Shown: positions 63,056 to 64,000 of the stretch, piece by piece
Position numbering within the stretch: the first letter of the stretch is position 1
Layout: each line of letters begins with the position of its first letter
Source of the DNA: Streptomyces subrutilus
GTDB lineage: Bacteria > Actinomycetota > Actinomycetes > Streptomycetales > Streptomycetaceae
NCBI RefSeq assembly: GCF_008704535.1
Contig: NZ_CP023701.1
Location: 1,054,001 to 1,118,000, forward strand
DNA: 64,000 nt
Reading direction: 5' to 3'
The notes under the pieces: model-generated
What the model was told of the DNA's origin: nothing
Seen by the model: the letters and a program-made list of their open reading frames with translations, nothing else
Databases searched by the model: none
Position numbers and translations under genes: made by a program

Positions 63056-64000
63056 TCACGGTACGACCACGATCTTGCGGCCGCGGCCGGCCCGGAACCG
63101 GTCGAGGGCGTGCGGGTACTCGGTGAGGGGGAGGCGGTCGCTGATGAAGAAGTCGGGGTCGAGCACGCCCGCGGCGAAGAGGTCGGCGGCGCGTTCGTAG
63201 CTGTGCAGGACGGCCATGGATCCCGTGATGGTGATCTCCTGGTTGTAGATGCGGTACGGCTCGATGGTGGCGCGGGCCGCGTAGTCGGCCACGCCGAACT
63301 GGAGGTAGGTGCCGCCGCGGGCGACGCGGCCGATGCCGTCCTGGATCGCGGACTGGCTGCCGGTGGCGTCGATGACCACGTCCCAGCCGCACGGGCGCTC
63401 GAACTCGGCGGCGGCAGCGGCGGCCCCGGTGCACTCCAGTGCGCGGGCGGCCCGGAGCCGGTCGGGGTTGAGGTCCACGACGTCCACCGTGGCCGCTCCG
63501 GTCCGCTTGGCCAGTTCGAGCATCATCAGTCCCATGGTGCCCGCGCCGTAGATGAGCACATGACTGGCCAGCGGGGCGCGCAGCACGTCGTAGCCCCGGA
63601 CGGCGCAGGACAGCGGCTCGACGAGGACGGCGTCCTCGGTGCGGACGTGGTCGGGGAGCCGGACGCAGTTGGCCGCCGGGGCGACGGCGAACTCGGCCGC
63701 CGCGCCGGAGGTGGTCACGCCGATCGCCGCGTAGCGCTCGCACAGGTTGTTGCGGCCGGCCCGGCAGTAGCGGCACTCGTTGCAGTAGAGCGAGGGGTCG
63801 ACGGCGACCCGGTCGCCGGGGTGCAGTGCGGTGACCTCGCGGCCCGTGGCGACGACCTCCCCGGCGAACTCGTGGCCCGGGACCAGGGGCAGGCTGGGGG
63901 CGAACTCGCCCCGGAGGATGTGCAGGTCGGTGCCGCACAGTCCGCAGGCCGCGACGCGGACGACGACGTCCCGGGGGCCGGGGGCGGGGTCGGGGACCGT
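63056..64000 (-). CDS. Zinc-dependent alcohol dehydrogenase (MDR), N-terminus outside window
   Basis: At least 315 residues; the frame is open to the window edge, so the start lies beyond. Catalytic zinc ligands in ACGLCGTD and PGHEFAGEV, structural zinc site in CNECRYCRAGRNNLC, and the Rossmann motif GAGTMGLMMLELAKR with DVVDLN as NAD(P)-binding acidic end. The pattern fits sorbitol/threonine dehydrogenase-like polyol enzymes. Substrate cannot be assigned. Confidence 0.93.
   Translation of the reverse strand, partial: TVPDPAPGPRDVVVRVAACGLCGTDLHILRGEFAPSLPLVPGHEFAGEVVATGREVTALHPGDRVAVDPSLYCNECRYCRAGRNNLCERYAAIGVTTSGAAAEFAVAPAANCVRLPDHVRTEDAVLVEPLSCAVRGYDVLRAPLASHVLIYGAGTMGLMMLELAKRTGAATVDVVDLNPDRLRAARALECTGAAAAAAEFERPCGWDVVIDATGSQSAIQDGIGRVARGGTYLQFGVADYAARATIEPYRIYNQEITITGSMAVLHSYERAADLFAAGVLDPDFFISDRLPLTEYPHALDRFRAGRGRKIVVVP

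Overview
The window is about 64 kb of very GC-rich DNA with frequent GTG starts, many 4-nt ATGA/GTGA gene overlaps and long GC-rich hairpins between genes. This, plus iron boxes of the DmdR/IdeR type and typical actinomycete families (MbtH, STAS/HATPase switch proteins, DUF4331, DUF4394), points to a Streptomyces or close relative. No rRNA, tRNA, CRISPR array, transposase or integrase was recognised.

Region 1 (1-21.2 kb) is the right part of a peptide siderophore locus. A giant NRPS enters from outside the window (A-T-E-C-A-T-C-A-T-C visible) and overlaps an MbtH gene. Behind it lie a convergent pair of ABC exporter half-transporters, then a divergent FecCD/FecCD/ATPase uptake operon that ends with a YtcJ-type amidohydrolase. 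A convergent N-acetylglutamate kinase closes the locus. Three matches to the actinobacterial iron box (two in the divergent exporter/permease promoter, one before the kinase) tie these genes into one iron-starvation response. The second A domain carries the N5-hydroxyornithine specificity code, so the kinase (the control point of ornithine synthesis) plausibly feeds the NRPS. The kinase lacks features of arginine feedback inhibition. Two of the visible C domains have altered active-site motifs. Ornithine hydroxylase, siderophore-binding lipoprotein and thioesterase are not in the window.

Region 2 (21.4-31.5 kb) holds envelope and stress genes: an AI-2E permease; a sterol-desaturase-like hydroxylase plus SRPBCC protein facing a TetR gene across two copies of one operator; a stress set (YeaQ/GlsB-like, DJ-1, PRC-barrel, 53-aa hydrophobic protein); a DedA-PAP2-PAP2-TetR operon with a promoter operator; a 9-bp minisatellite; and a Tat-exported beta-propeller protein.

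Region 3 (31.6-42.5 kb) has an OmpR-type response regulator / kinase / lipoprotein operon, an epoxide hydrolase, a STAS protein, a CPA1 antiporter, a DUF1152 protein, a STM4012-type radical SAM enzyme and an EamA permease.

Region 4 (42.6-59 kb) is metal and redox physiology at the envelope: a DUF4331-TPR-NicO set with a huge His-rich loop; two membrane molybdopterin enzymes that each carry an internal twin-arginine segment; a REC-only regulator divergent from a CHASE3 kinase across a 26-bp palindrome; DUF4394, MMPL and fasciclin proteins. The fasciclin gene and the second molybdoenzyme diverge from a shared region in which both promoters show the same CCATC[C/G]-N15-CCGAAT motif, resembling mycobacterial SigK promoters.

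Region 5 (59.1-64 kb) has a GAF/PP2C phosphatase, a second copy of the hydrophobic gene, a RsbW-like ATPase, a TMEM165-type Mn exporter behind a yybP-ykoY (Mn2+) riboswitch, a small secreted protein and a zinc alcohol dehydrogenase that runs off the right edge.
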